The notes under the pieces are model-generated. The model was not told where the DNA came from. It made no database searches and saw nothing but the letters and a program-made list of their open reading frames with translations. The position numbers and the translations under genes are program-made. DNA of 64,000 nt, from positions 1,054,001 to 1,118,000 of the forward strand of contig NZ_CP032098.1 of assembly GCF_003544935.1 (NCBI RefSeq). Direction: 5' to 3'. This document shows, piece by piece, positions 1-9,825 of this stretch; position 1 is the first letter of the stretch, and every line of letters begins with the position of its first letter. The DNA comes from Malaciobacter molluscorum LMG 25693. GTDB lineage: Bacteria > Campylobacterota > Campylobacteria > Campylobacterales > Arcobacteraceae.

Positions 1-575
1 GCTTTAAAATCAGTACCACTATGATAACCTTTTAGGCTATTATTATATACTCTTTTTGTACCAAAATCACTTGTAATTGGTGTATGTAATGGAAGTATAA
101 ATTTTTTATTCCATAATTTTTTAGTGCTAAAAGTATTGTATATATTCATAGCTTCTTTATACTCTTTTTGTGTTCTTTCTTTTGCTTTGTTATTTAATTT
201 AACTTTTGAACTTTTTACATTAATTACTTCACTTTTATAATCACCTTCTTTTACATTTAAATAAATTGATTTAAAATCTTTATTTTTTTCTTTTATATAA
301 GAAACAATAATTTTTATTTTTTTATTTATATCATAATAAGAAGTTGGAATTAATGCATAATAACTATTATTTTTTAAAGGTAATTTATTAAAATTTATAT
401 TTATTTTTTTGTCTGTAATTGTAAGTTTTGGTTCTTTTATATCTTTTCCATTTAGATATAAAACAGTAGTTTGTGCGTTTTTTATACTGTTTTTATTAAA
501 ATATAAATTTACTTTGTCAGCTGCTAATAAAGTATTTATAATTAAAACAAAAAAAATAATTATTTTTTTTAACAT
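1..575 (-). CDS. M23 (LytM-type) metallopeptidase, partial at window edge
   Basis: The minus strand is open from an ATG at 573-575 to the left edge, so only the first 191 residues are seen. They begin with a signal peptide (MLKKIIIFFVLIINTLLAADK). A lysine-rich beta-type region follows, and then, near the edge, the start of an M23 domain with FGTKR and HSGTD, the H-x3-D zinc-ligand motif of active LytM endopeptidases. An AGGA Shine-Dalgarno lies upstream of the ATG. The family cuts peptidoglycan cross-links in the periplasm; in Campylobacterota such enzymes shape the cell. Which paralogue this is cannot be told because the C-terminus is missing. Confidence 0.75.
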   Translation of the reverse strand, partial: MLKKIIIFFVLIINTLLAADKVNLYFNKNSIKNAQTTVLYLNGKDIKEPKLTITDKKININFNKLPLKNNSYYALIPTSYYDINKKIKIIVSYIKEKNKDFKSIYLNVKEGDYKSEVINVKSSKVKLNNKAKERTQKEYKEAMNIYNTFSTKKLWNKKFILPLHTPITSDFGTKRVYNNSLKGYHSGTDFK

Positions 576-698
576 AATATTTATTTTCCTAAAAAGATAA
601 AATAGTCGTGTGATTATATCACAAAAAAAGTTATTCATAATTGAAGTGTTTATTTAATAATCAAAAATTTAATAATTACATATTTATTACAAAATTGG

Positions 699-704
699 TA
701 TAAT
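699..704 (+). promoter_or_regulatory. -10 box of the yebC promoter
   Basis: A perfect TATAAT lies 28 bases before the yebC start in an otherwise featureless AT-rich gap (576-731). No clear -35 box is seen, which is usual for this group. Confidence 0.55.
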
Positions 705-731
705 CCCCAAAAAAATAAATTGGAGTAATTT

Positions 732-1442
732 ATGGGTAGAGCCTTTGAATATAGAAAAGCGGCTAAAATGAAAAGATGGGGAAATATGTCTAGAGTTTTC
801 CCAAAATTAGCAAAAGCAATTGAAATAGCAGCAAAATCAGGTGGTGGTGATCCTGATATGAATCCTGCATTAAGAACAGCTATACTAAATGCAAAAGCAC
901 AAAACTTACCAAAAACAAATATTGAAGCAGCTATTAAAAGAGCTACAGGTAAAGATGCAAAAAACTATACTGATGTTAATTTTGAGGGTAAAGGTCCTTA
1001 TGGTGTTTTAATCTTTGTTGAATGTGCAACAGATAATAATACAAGAACAGTAGCTAATGTAAAAATGTATTTTAATAAAAATGGTGGACAAGTTGTTCCT
1101 ACTGGTTCTTTAGAGTTCATGTTTGATAGAAAAGCAATATTTGAATTTGATAAAACAGAAGAAATGGATTTAGAAGAGTTAGAATTAGAACTTATTGATT
1201 CAGGATTAGAAGAGTTAGAAGAGGAAGATGGACTTTGTATTGCAATTGCAGATTTTACTGATTTTGGTAATATGAATACTAAGTTTGAAGAACTTGGAAT
1301 TGAACTTAAAAAAGCTGAATTAAAAAGAATCTCAAATAATCCTCAAGAATATACACAAGAGCAACAAGAAGAGATTGGAAAGTTATTAGAAAAGCTTGAA
1401 GATGATGATGATGTTCAGGCTGTATTTACAAATATAGCTTAA
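732..1442 (+). CDS. yebC: YebC/PmpR-family protein (TACO1-like)
   Basis: The 236-residue product has the full YebC/TACO1 pattern: MGRAFEYRKAAKMKRWG at the N-terminus, the GGGDPDMNPALR segment, and an acidic middle and C-terminal domain. Family members have been described both as DNA-binding transcription regulators and as translation factors that relieve ribosome stalling. The role here is therefore given only as the family. GGAGT precedes the ATG. The gene is single, with its own -10 box, and ends at a hairpin shared with the convergent M48 gene. Confidence 0.93.
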   Translation: MGRAFEYRKAAKMKRWGNMSRVFPKLAKAIEIAAKSGGGDPDMNPALRTAILNAKAQNLPKTNIEAAIKRATGKDAKNYTDVNFEGKGPYGVLIFVECATDNNTRTVANVKMYFNKNGGQVVPTGSLEFMFDRKAIFEFDKTEEMDLEELELELIDSGLEELEEEDGLCIAIADFTDFGNMNTKFEELGIELKKAELKRISNNPQEYTQEQQEEIGKLLEKLEDDDDVQAVFTNIA

Positions 1443-1471
1443 ATAAAAGGGAAATTTTTCCTTTTATTTAA
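1442..1471. terminator. Bidirectional hairpin terminator between yebC and the M48 gene
   Basis: AAATAAAAGGGAAA and TTTCCTTTTATTT form an almost perfect inverted repeat around a short T-rich loop between two convergent stop codons. A-rich and T-rich flanks let it work on both strands. Confidence 0.7.
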
Positions 1472-2283
1472 TGTAATCTTTCTCCTAAATTCTTATTTTT
1501 TATTAAATTATTGAAATTTTTTACTTTTTTATTTTCTATTTGTTGTATGACTTTTTTTATATTTTCAATTCTTGTTTTTGAATTTGGATGAGTTGAAAAG
1601 AATTCATATCCTTCTTTTTTACCTTGACTCATATTCTCCCAAAATTTTAGTGCTTCATGTATATTATATCCAGCTTCATACATTAAATGTATTCCTATCT
1701 CGTCTGCTTCACTCTCTTGCATTCTTCCATAAGGTAAAAGTACACCGTATTGACTACCTAAACCAAAAGCTATATTAAATGCTCTATTATATTGTGGGAT
1801 TTGTGTACCTACAATGATATTTCCAGCTGTAAATACTCCTTGTGCTACTAGATTTGTACTTATTCTTTCGGCTCCATGTCTTGCAAGAGCATGGGCTATT
1901 TCATGTGAAATTACTGTTGCTAATTGATTATCATTTTTTGCAACTTTTAAAATTCCAGTGTAAACTACAACTTTACCACCTGGTAAACAAAATGCATTTT
2001 TTTGTTTATTTTCTACAAGATTAAATTCCCATTTGTAATTTTTATTTACTACTTTTGCTATTGCTTTTCCCACTTTTCTTACTTTTAATGCGTCTTTAGT
2101 ATTTTTTATAACTTTCGAGTCTTTTAATGTTTTTTCATATGATTGTTCGCCTAATGCTAATTCTTGTTCTTGTGAAATTAAAATCATTTGACTTCTATTT
2201 GTGTAAGGTACTTTATTTGTGCATCCAGTAAAAAAGAAAATTAAAACCAAAAATATAAAAAAACTTTTTAACATATTATTCAT
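1468..2283 (-). CDS. M48-family metalloprotease lipoprotein
   Basis: The 271-residue protein starts with a hydrophobic signal ending in FFFTGC, a lipobox-like Cys, so it is probably a lipoprotein. The zinc motif HEIAH is followed about 60 residues later by ESEAD, which carries the third ligand, and by HPNSKTRI. This is the layout of the YggG/LoiP/BepA-type M48 proteases that cut misfolded envelope proteins. It sits alone and convergent with yebC. The substrate is unknown. Confidence 0.88.
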   Translation of the reverse strand: MNNMLKSFFIFLVLIFFFTGCTNKVPYTNRSQMILISQEQELALGEQSYEKTLKDSKVIKNTKDALKVRKVGKAIAKVVNKNYKWEFNLVENKQKNAFCLPGGKVVVYTGILKVAKNDNQLATVISHEIAHALARHGAERISTNLVAQGVFTAGNIIVGTQIPQYNRAFNIAFGLGSQYGVLLPYGRMQESEADEIGIHLMYEAGYNIHEALKFWENMSQGKKEGYEFFSTHPNSKTRIENIKKVIQQIENKKVKNFNNLIKNKNLGERLH

Positions 2284-2415
2284 TATTTACCTTATTTTTT
2301 AGTTGAAATATTATAACAAAAATTATTTTATTTTTTTATATTAAATTAAGATTATTATTAGTTATTTTTTAATAATATTTGCATGTTAAAAATAATTAAT
2401 TTAAAAAGGGAAAAA

Positions 2416-2766
2416 ATGAAAAAAACTTTATTTTCGTTTGCTTTGTTATCATCTATTTTTGTAAGTAGCAGTTTTGCTTCAGAGTGGATTACTGGTACAT
2501 ATATTAATCAAGATAAAAGTGGTGTTTTTAAAGAGATAGTTTTTTGTGAAGATGGTAAAGCTTTTCCAGGTGCTGGCCATAGAACATATAAAATTGAAAC
2601 AAAAGATAATGAAAAATATATTGTTTTAAATTCTAATGGTATATTTAAATTTAAAGTTTCAGCTGATCAAAAACAGTTATTTCCTGCTGATGCATTTACA
2701 AAAAGTTGGGGAACAAAAAGTAGTTTAGTTCTAGACTCTTCTAGAAAAGATACTTGTAACTGGTAG
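2416..2766 (+). CDS. Small secreted protein of unknown function
   Basis: The chosen start at 2416 follows a GGGAAAAA purine run and gives a clean signal peptide (MKKTLFSFALLSSIFVSSSFAS). An upstream in-frame ATG at 2383 would place 11 charged residues before it. The mature part is about 95 residues: WITGTY, then a beta-rich sequence with two cysteines (FCEDGK and the C-terminal DTCNW) that could form a disulfide. I do not recognise the family. The TGTYI...F.EI.F.EDG pattern looks like a small beta-barrel or lipocalin-like fold, which is only a guess. Confidence 0.7.
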   Translation: MKKTLFSFALLSSIFVSSSFASEWITGTYINQDKSGVFKEIVFCEDGKAFPGAGHRTYKIETKDNEKYIVLNSNGIFKFKVSADQKQLFPADAFTKSWGTKSSLVLDSSRKDTCNW

Positions 2767-2790
2767 AAGAAGAGCTTTTTAGCTTTTCTT

Positions 2791-3234
2791 TTAGACCTTT
2801 ATTATATAAATACCTTCAAATTTAACACAAATTTTTCCATTTTCAATTATTTGTGATTTCATTCTTAATGATGAACTTTTTTTACTTTCTAGCTTCTTTT
2901 TAAATAAATTAATTTCTTCTTGTGTTGGCAAAGTTGTTTCACAATAAAAATCTTTTGTAACCGCAGCTTTATATGCAGTGTCACTTTTGATAATAGCAAT
3001 CATACTTTTTTCATATCCTAATTTTATTGTATTTAAATAACATGCACACCAACCTGAAATAGTAACTAATGTACTTAAACTTCCTGCAAAACCTGTGTTT
3101 TTGTCATTTTTGTTTTTTTTAAAAGCAGCAGAAGATATTAAGCTGTTTTTTTCTATTTTATCAAGTTTTATTTCCATAAATTTTGTAAGAGGAATTTCTT
3201 TATATAATTTTTTTTCTAACTCTTTTAAATCCAA
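2791..3234 (-). CDS. YiiD C-terminal-type (hotdog fold) thioesterase
   Basis: The 147-residue product carries NKNDKNTGFAGSLSTL and ISGWCACYL, the signature of the YiiD_C putative thioesterase family (hotdog fold). The start is a TTG with AAGGG seven bases upstream; the next Met is about 20 residues in. It is the last gene of the beta-oxidation cluster, 10 bases after the acyltransferase-hydrolase gene, so it could release or recycle acyl-CoA. The substrate is not shown by the sequence. Confidence 0.75.
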   Translation of the reverse strand: MDLKELEKKLYKEIPLTKFMEIKLDKIEKNSLISSAAFKKNKNDKNTGFAGSLSTLVTISGWCACYLNTIKLGYEKSMIAIIKSDTAYKAAVTKDFYCETTLPTQEEINLFKKKLESKKSSSLRMKSQIIENGKICVKFEGIYIIKV

Positions 3235-3244
3235 TATTAACCCT

Positions 3245-5359
3245 TTATTTATCTAATAAAAATCTTTTTATTTTTTCAAAAACATTTTTTGTATTTTTAC
3301 CTTTTATAATTACATGTTCATCAAGTTCAAAAATAGCTAATTGTTTGTTTTTTGATTTTATTTTTTCATGTATTTCATATGCAGAACTTATATTTACAAC
3401 AGGATCATCTTTTGCTTGAATTATTAAGATTTTTTTATTAATCTTCTCAAGGTTTTGTTTTGTTATATTCATTAGTTCTTTTAATTGAAGTATAGCTTTT
3501 ACATAAAATTTATCATAATTTATTTTTGGGTATCTTGCTTTATTTTCTACAAACTCTTTTTTTAAACTATGTGCATTAAATGAACTTACAATATCATTCC
3601 AAAAATCAATAGCTGGTAAAACAGTTCTTATTCTTATATCATTTAAATTTAAAGCTGCATTTATACAAACTATAGATTTTAATTTTGGTAAATATTTTTT
3701 TGAACTTAGTAATGCAATTAATCCTCCTGTTGAAAAACCAACAATATTAATCTCATCATATTTTAAACTTGTAATAACTACGCTTCTTGAAACACTATTA
3801 TACCAATCTTTATATGATGTGTCTTTTAAATCTTCAGGTACTGTCCCATGTCCTTTTAGTCTTACTGCATAAACATTATAATGACAATTATTTAAATATA
3901 CTGCTAATTCTTCTACTTCTTTGGGTGCTGATGAAAATCCATGAATAAGTAAAATACATTTATTTGACAAATTATTCTTTAATAAATATGGTTTTCCTAT
4001 ATCTTTTGGTTTTATATCTTTGTGTGTAGCAAATTTCAAATAATCTGTTTCAAATTCATTTTTTTCTTCTTCTTGTAATATTTGTAAGAGTTCTTTATCT
4101 ATTTGTTCATGTGTTAAATTAACTTTTTGTTTAACAATATCATTCATTTTATCTATTATTAATACTTCATTTAATACAACTCTTAATATATTTTTTATTC
4201 TAATTGTATTGTGTGTATGCATATTTAATAAAGCATCTTTATTTATAATATAATCTTCTCTTGTTTGTGTAATTATTTTATCTTTTAATGCTATTTTTAA
4301 TATTTCATTAAATATTGGATATTTTTCATATGAAATTAAATTTATAATATCATTTCTTATATCATCCTCAAATAAAGTACAATCTTCTTTTACTCTTTTT
4401 GCAACTAAATATATGATTCTTTTGAAATATACTTTACAAATCTTTTCTTCTTTATAGTGATATAAAATAAGTATAAAAATATGTTCAAATCTAATAGTTA
4501 CATTTTCATAAATCTTTTTCATAAATTTATAAGTTAAATCATATCTTAACTTTTCTACTATTGTATTGTGATTTAATACTAATCCATAAGAATTTTTTAA
4601 CATTTTATGTAAAGATATAGGTTTAAGTATTCGTATAATTATTTTTGAATTTAAAACAATATTACTCTCTATTTCTATCTCTTCTAAAAAATTTTCATTA
4701 ATATTATCAAAAAGTCTTTTTGCCATTTTTTGTAAAAAATTATCACCTGTTCTTATTGGAGAGTATGTTATATTTATAGGAACAATCATAGTCTCTTTAT
4801 CTTCAATTTTATCATTTTGATTTATAAGATATTTTCTTTGAAATTTATTTTTATTTTTTATTTTATTATTTGAATAATCTTGTCTTAGAATTTCTGAGTA
4901 TAGTGCAAAGAATGCAGAACCTGTATATATTCTACTTTTAATATCATTTATTTTTACTATATAATGACTATCTTCTTTTATAATATCTTTTGCTTTTACC
5001 ATTCTTCCTTCTGGAAAAATAAGCCAATCTTTTCTTGCAGTTAATAAATCAGATAATATAATATTATTTCTATTTGGATGTGATTTTGCTAATGCACCTA
5101 TATTTTGTAAATAGTTTCCAAAATATGATTTCATTAATCCATCATCTGCAATAACTCCCACTTTTTTATTTGTAATATCATATAAACAATAAGGCACAAG
5201 AAGTGCCTCAATTCTTGTAAAATGATTTGCAACAAATATTTTAGGATTATCTTTTGGTATATTTTCTATTCCATATATTTTTATATTTGTTGATAAAATT
5301 TTTTCTAATAGATTTAATACATATCCACTAGAATCAATTAATAAATCTTTTTTAAACAT
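3245..5359 (-). CDS. PlsC-type acyltransferase fused to an alpha/beta hydrolase
   Basis: This 704-residue protein joins two enzymes. Residues about 1-250 are a PlsC/LPLAT acyltransferase with NHFTRIE and IFPEGRMVK. Motif I is H-x4-E here, not the usual H-x4-D. A helical linker of about 200 residues follows. The last 250 residues are an alpha/beta hydrolase: LLIHGFSS (oxyanion region), GFSTGG (nucleophile Ser), QAKDDPVV (Asp) and DEHVI (His). It resembles Est30-like carboxylesterases with the GHGTVPEDL segment. Lying between fadE and a thioesterase, it probably moves or releases acyl chains in lipid turnover. No family matching the whole fusion is known to me. Confidence 0.8.
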   Translation of the reverse strand: MFKKDLLIDSSGYVLNLLEKILSTNIKIYGIENIPKDNPKIFVANHFTRIEALLVPYCLYDITNKKVGVIADDGLMKSYFGNYLQNIGALAKSHPNRNNIILSDLLTARKDWLIFPEGRMVKAKDIIKEDSHYIVKINDIKSRIYTGSAFFALYSEILRQDYSNNKIKNKNKFQRKYLINQNDKIEDKETMIVPINITYSPIRTGDNFLQKMAKRLFDNINENFLEEIEIESNIVLNSKIIIRILKPISLHKMLKNSYGLVLNHNTIVEKLRYDLTYKFMKKIYENVTIRFEHIFILILYHYKEEKICKVYFKRIIYLVAKRVKEDCTLFEDDIRNDIINLISYEKYPIFNEILKIALKDKIITQTREDYIINKDALLNMHTHNTIRIKNILRVVLNEVLIIDKMNDIVKQKVNLTHEQIDKELLQILQEEEKNEFETDYLKFATHKDIKPKDIGKPYLLKNNLSNKCILLIHGFSSAPKEVEELAVYLNNCHYNVYAVRLKGHGTVPEDLKDTSYKDWYNSVSRSVVITSLKYDEINIVGFSTGGLIALLSSKKYLPKLKSIVCINAALNLNDIRIRTVLPAIDFWNDIVSSFNAHSLKKEFVENKARYPKINYDKFYVKAILQLKELMNITKQNLEKINKKILIIQAKDDPVVNISSAYEIHEKIKSKNKQLAIFELDEHVIIKGKNTKNVFEKIKRFLLDK

Positions 5360-5370
5360 GATAAAATCTT

Positions 5371-7731
5371 TTATCTTTGTTTTTTATAGACTTTGTCATT
5401 AAAATAATCAACATTTATAACTTCCATTCTTTTTTCAAATAGAATTTTTAATTTTTCATATTCCTCATTTGTAATAACTCCTTTATTATGTGACTCTTCG
5501 ATCATATCAAGAAAGCTTGATTTTTTTATTGTTTGATGTTTTATTGCATATTTTATTCTTTCAAATATTTCAATAGCGTCTTTTTGTAAAATAAGTGCTT
5601 CTTGAAGTTTATACAAAATCTCATTTTTATCATTAGGTATAAATAAGTTATCACATAAATTATTTACATTGTTTTCATCATTAAGTAAATCTATAATCTT
5701 TTTATTTAATTTATCTTCTGGTTTTATTCCAATTGGATTTGACCTAATAAAAAGATTTAGTAATTTTAAGAATGGAATATTTTGTATAATATCTTCTCTT
5801 GCTTCTTGTATTTTGTAAAAACCATATTTACAAATATAATCAACTAATATCCTATCTTGTTTTTTTGTATTATTTTCATACTCTCTAATAGTTGAAGTAA
5901 TTAAATATAACCAAGATAATATATCTGCAAGTCTTGCACTAATATTCTCTTTTTTCTTAATATTTGCCCCTAAAATAGCAAGTGTAATATTAGTTAGTGA
6001 TGCAAAAGATGTACTAGCCCAAACTAGTTTTCTTTTATATTGTTTAAATTCACCTTTAGTATTAATAACAAGACCTCTTGTTAAAAAATATATTAGTGAT
6101 TTAATACTTAGACTAATCGCAGATTTTATATGATTTGTCAATGCTTTATCTAAAGAGTTTATATCATTATTTTTTATTGCTATAACTTGTTTATATAAAT
6201 ATGGATGAGATTTAATCAATCCTTGTCCAAACTGCATTAGATTTCTTGTTAAAATATTTGCACCTTCAACTGTGATTGAAATAGGTAGAGCAAAATAAGC
6301 ATGAGCCAATAAATTTTTTTCTCCTCTGATAATTCCTGCTCCACCTAATATATCCATACTATCATTTATTATCTCTCTAAATTTTTCAGTTGAATGATAC
6401 TTCATAACTGAGTTAATAACTGCTGGTTTTATACCTGAATCAATTGCATCTAAAGTATAATTTCTTGAAGCATTTAGTAAATATGTAAATGCAGCAATTT
6501 TTGCAATCTTTTCTTCTATACCTTCAAATTTATTTATACTTAATCCAAATTGCTCTCTTAATTGAGTATAAGAGTTTACAACTTTTAATGCAAGTTTACT
6601 TCCACCTAAACTAACACTTGGCAAAGAGATTCCTCTTCCAATTGAAAGAGATTCCACAAGCATTTGCCAACCTTTTCCTATTCCTTCTTCTCCACCAATA
6701 ATATTTTCAAAGTCAATTATTACATCTTTACCAAATAAAGGTGAGTTTACAAATGGAATTCCTAAAGGATCATGTCTATTAGAGTTATCTACACCTTTTG
6801 TTTTTGAATCAATTATCGCAAAAGTAATACCTAAATCTTCATTTTGAGAAAAAAGGTTATTTGGATCTTTTAATACAAATGCAAGACCAATTAGTGTAGC
6901 AATATTTCCTAGTGTTATATATCTTTTTTCAAAGTTTAGTTTGATTTTTAGTTTTCCTTTATCATCTTTAAATATTTCACCACTTGATGTAATAGAAGTT
7001 GCATCACTTCCTGCATTTGGTTCTGTAAGTGCAAAACAAGGTATTTCTTGTGCAGTCGCTAATCTTGGAAGATAATAATCTTTTTGTTTTTTAGTACCAT
7101 GTTTTAGAATAAGTTCAGCTGGTCCTAAAGAGTTTGGAACCATAATTGTTATTGCTAAAACTTGTGATCTTGATACTAATTTTTCAATAACTTTTGAATG
7201 AGCTGTAGCACTAAATCCTAATCCACCATACTCTTTTGGAATAATCATTCCAAAAAATTTATTAGATTTAATAAATTCCCATGATTTTTTACTTATATCT
7301 CTATTTTGAAAAATTTGCCAGTCACTTTCTATTTTACATAATTCATCAACCTTATTATCCAAAAACTCTTGTTCTTCTTGTGTTAATGTTATATTTTTTT
7401 GATTTTTGACTTTTTCAAAATTTACTTCACCTTTAAAAAAATCTTCTTCTATAAAATTTGTTCCTGCTTCTAAAGCTTCTTGTTCTGTTTTTGAAATATT
7501 GGGAACTAAATTTTTAATTTTTATAAAATTGAGAATATTTTTTATAAAAAAATGTTTTCTTACTTCTGTATTTAAAATAACAATAGCCAATATGGCAAAT
7601 ATAATCCAAAAAGCAATACTCATATCAAAGAATATTAAAGAGTATATCCCAATGAAAGCAAACCATAATATTGCTGGATATGCATAAAATGCAAAAATTA
7701 AAAGTATTAATATAAAAATTAATGTTTCCAT
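5371..7731 (-). CDS. fadE: FadE-like acyl-CoA dehydrogenase
   Basis: The length (786 residues) and architecture fit E. coli FadE, the first, FAD-dependent step of beta-oxidation. Two membrane-spanning segments occupy residues 1-55. The dehydrogenase core follows with CFALTEPNAGSDA, LGGSKLALKVVNSYTQLREQFG and GGAGIIRGEKN, then VEGANILTRNLMQFGQG and a FadE-type C-terminal helical domain. AGGAG precedes the ATG, and the gene overlaps the upstream FadB/J-like gene by 13 bases, suggesting coupled translation. Such large FadE proteins are uncommon in Campylobacterota. Confidence 0.88.
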   Translation of the reverse strand: METLIFILILLIFAFYAYPAILWFAFIGIYSLIFFDMSIAFWIIFAILAIVILNTEVRKHFFIKNILNFIKIKNLVPNISKTEQEALEAGTNFIEEDFFKGEVNFEKVKNQKNITLTQEEQEFLDNKVDELCKIESDWQIFQNRDISKKSWEFIKSNKFFGMIIPKEYGGLGFSATAHSKVIEKLVSRSQVLAITIMVPNSLGPAELILKHGTKKQKDYYLPRLATAQEIPCFALTEPNAGSDATSITSSGEIFKDDKGKLKIKLNFEKRYITLGNIATLIGLAFVLKDPNNLFSQNEDLGITFAIIDSKTKGVDNSNRHDPLGIPFVNSPLFGKDVIIDFENIIGGEEGIGKGWQMLVESLSIGRGISLPSVSLGGSKLALKVVNSYTQLREQFGLSINKFEGIEEKIAKIAAFTYLLNASRNYTLDAIDSGIKPAVINSVMKYHSTEKFREIINDSMDILGGAGIIRGEKNLLAHAYFALPISITVEGANILTRNLMQFGQGLIKSHPYLYKQVIAIKNNDINSLDKALTNHIKSAISLSIKSLIYFLTRGLVINTKGEFKQYKRKLVWASTSFASLTNITLAILGANIKKKENISARLADILSWLYLITSTIREYENNTKKQDRILVDYICKYGFYKIQEAREDIIQNIPFLKLLNLFIRSNPIGIKPEDKLNKKIIDLLNDENNVNNLCDNLFIPNDKNEILYKLQEALILQKDAIEIFERIKYAIKHQTIKKSSFLDMIEESHNKGVITNEEYEKLKILFEKRMEVINVDYFNDKVYKKQR

Positions 7732-9824
7732 AATGACTCTCCTGTTTTAAAATCTAAGTTTTTTTCTTCTAATTGTAAAAGTAATTTACTAACTTCAAAT
7801 CTTTTATCATATAAATATTCAAATCTTTTTAATTCGTGTACAATTTTTTTAATCCCTATAAAATTTGCATATTTTAATAATCCACCTTTATAAGCAGGGA
7901 AACCAGTTCCTGCTATCATCGCAAAATCTAAAATATCTGCATTACTAATAATATTTTCTTCTAAACATCTGCTAGCTTCATTTATCATTATGAATATACA
8001 TCTATTTTTTATTTCTTCATCTGTTACAACTCGTATGTCATTTGTATAGTTATAAATTGATTTATTTTCAATTGTATTATTATTTGTATAATCATAAAAG
8101 CCTTTTTTGCTCTTTTTCCCAAAAAGTTTTTGTTCATATATTTTAATAAGTACATTTGAAATAGGCATTCTTTGTCCATAAGATTCATTTAGTATTTTAG
8201 ATACATGATAACCTATATCTATTCCCACATTATCTGCAAGAGTAAAAGGACCCATTGGCATACCAAAATCTTTTAATACCTTATCAATTGTTGTGATGTT
8301 ACTTCCTTCTTCTAAAATAAATGCAGCTTCATTTAAATAAGGAAGAAGTATTCTATTTACTAAAAATCCTGCACAATCTCCTACAACAATTGGCATTTTG
8401 CCCATTTTTATAAGTGATTGTTTGACTGTATTTATACTTTTCTTTGATGTTTTACTATTTGGAATAATCTCAACTAAAGGCATTTTATTTACTGGATTAA
8501 AAAAGTGAATTCCCATAAAATTCTCTTTTCTTTGTAAGTTTTTACTCAACTCTTCTATTGAGATTGAAGATGTATTTGAAGCAATAATTGCATCATCTTT
8601 CATACAACTTTCAAGTTTTTTTAATAGTTCTTCTTTTTGTTCTTTATTTTCAACAATTGCTTCAATTGCTAAATCTATATTTTTTAACCCATCAAAATTT
8701 TGCGTATAACTTAAACTGCTTAGTTTTAAATCAACCTGTGCTTGGGTCATTTTTCTTGATTTTAGAAAATAATCATAAAGTTTAGCAACATCACCTATTA
8801 TATTTTGTGCTTTGTCTAAATTTCTTAGTTTTATTCTTGTTTGTTTTAGGTATTTTGAAAGTAACCAAATTATACCTTTTCCCATTACTCCATTACCAAT
8901 AACTAAAGAAGTTGAAATTTCATTTGATGTTTTTTCATAATCTTTTTTTATCTTTTCACTTAAGAAAAAGAGTTCAATTAAGTATTTTGACTCTTTTGTT
9001 ACTGAAAGTTGTGCAAAAGCTGAAGCTTCAACTTTTAGTCCATCTTGAAAATGTTTATCATATGTATCTTTTAAAACTTTTAAGGCTTTATATGGAGCAA
9101 TAAAATCTTTATTTACTTTTTTTTGAAGATTTTTATAAGCTTTCTTAAAAATAATATTTCTTGTTAATTTAAATCTTTCAAATATTGATTTTTTTAATAC
9201 TCTTTTTTTAGAATTATTTTTGATTTTTTCTATAAATTCATATATTTTATACTCTTCTTGTCCTTCATCAAAATAATCATCAATTAATCCAATTTTATAT
9301 GCTTTATTTGCATCTATATTTTTTCCTGTAAGAATTAAATCCATAGAATTTATAAGACCAATTAATTTAGGTGCTCTTTGTGTACCACCTAATCCAGGGA
9401 AAAAACCTAATTTAATTTCTGGAAAAGCAAACTTGGTATTATTTGAATTCGTAGCAATTCTATATTTACAAGCTAAAGCCAATTCTAAACCTCCACCCAT
9501 ACAAGCACCATTTATATATGCAATTGTTGGGATCTTTAAGTTCTCAAGTTTATTTAATATTGCATCACCCTTCATCAATGCATTATAAACTTCATCTTCA
9601 GTTTTAAAAGCTTTTATTTCATTAATATCTGCACCAGCTATAAATATTTTATCTTTTAAACTTTTTATTATTAATATATCAATATCTCTATTTTTAATGA
9701 TTTCATCAAGAATTAAATCTAGTTCATGCAATACATCAAAAGATAATTTATTTACTTTTTCTTCTTGTGAATCGAAATATAAAGTAGCAATACTTTTTTC
9801 TATTTTTAAACTTAAATTACTCAT
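7719..9824 (-). CDS. fadJ: Bifunctional enoyl-CoA hydratase / 3-hydroxyacyl-CoA dehydrogenase (FadB/FadJ-like)
   Basis: The start at 9824 (MSNLSLKIEK) has a GGAGG ribosome site that overlaps the thiolase stop; a longer start would run back into the thiolase gene. The first 200 residues are a crotonase domain (GACMGGGLELALACKYRI, FPEIKLGFFPGLGGTQR) with both catalytic Glu. From about residue 310 the dehydrogenase begins: VIGNGVMGKG (NAD site), SNTSSISI, HFFNP, DCAGFLVNR. The protein hydrates enoyl-CoA and oxidises the hydroxy product. At 701 residues it has the FadJ/FadB layout; which of the two names fits better is uncertain. Confidence 0.88.
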   Translation of the reverse strand: MSNLSLKIEKSIATLYFDSQEEKVNKLSFDVLHELDLILDEIIKNRDIDILIIKSLKDKIFIAGADINEIKAFKTEDEVYNALMKGDAILNKLENLKIPTIAYINGACMGGGLELALACKYRIATNSNNTKFAFPEIKLGFFPGLGGTQRAPKLIGLINSMDLILTGKNIDANKAYKIGLIDDYFDEGQEEYKIYEFIEKIKNNSKKRVLKKSIFERFKLTRNIIFKKAYKNLQKKVNKDFIAPYKALKVLKDTYDKHFQDGLKVEASAFAQLSVTKESKYLIELFFLSEKIKKDYEKTSNEISTSLVIGNGVMGKGIIWLLSKYLKQTRIKLRNLDKAQNIIGDVAKLYDYFLKSRKMTQAQVDLKLSSLSYTQNFDGLKNIDLAIEAIVENKEQKEELLKKLESCMKDDAIIASNTSSISIEELSKNLQRKENFMGIHFFNPVNKMPLVEIIPNSKTSKKSINTVKQSLIKMGKMPIVVGDCAGFLVNRILLPYLNEAAFILEEGSNITTIDKVLKDFGMPMGPFTLADNVGIDIGYHVSKILNESYGQRMPISNVLIKIYEQKLFGKKSKKGFYDYTNNNTIENKSIYNYTNDIRVVTDEEIKNRCIFIMINEASRCLEENIISNADILDFAMIAGTGFPAYKGGLLKYANFIGIKKIVHELKRFEYLYDKRFEVSKLLLQLEEKNLDFKTGESLWKH

Positions 9825-9825
9825 A

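Noticed and set aside
409..600. Plus-strand 63-residue hydrophobic ORF
   Set aside because: It is the antisense shadow of the M23 peptidase start; it has no ribosome site and only AT-rich Phe/Ile/Lys composition.
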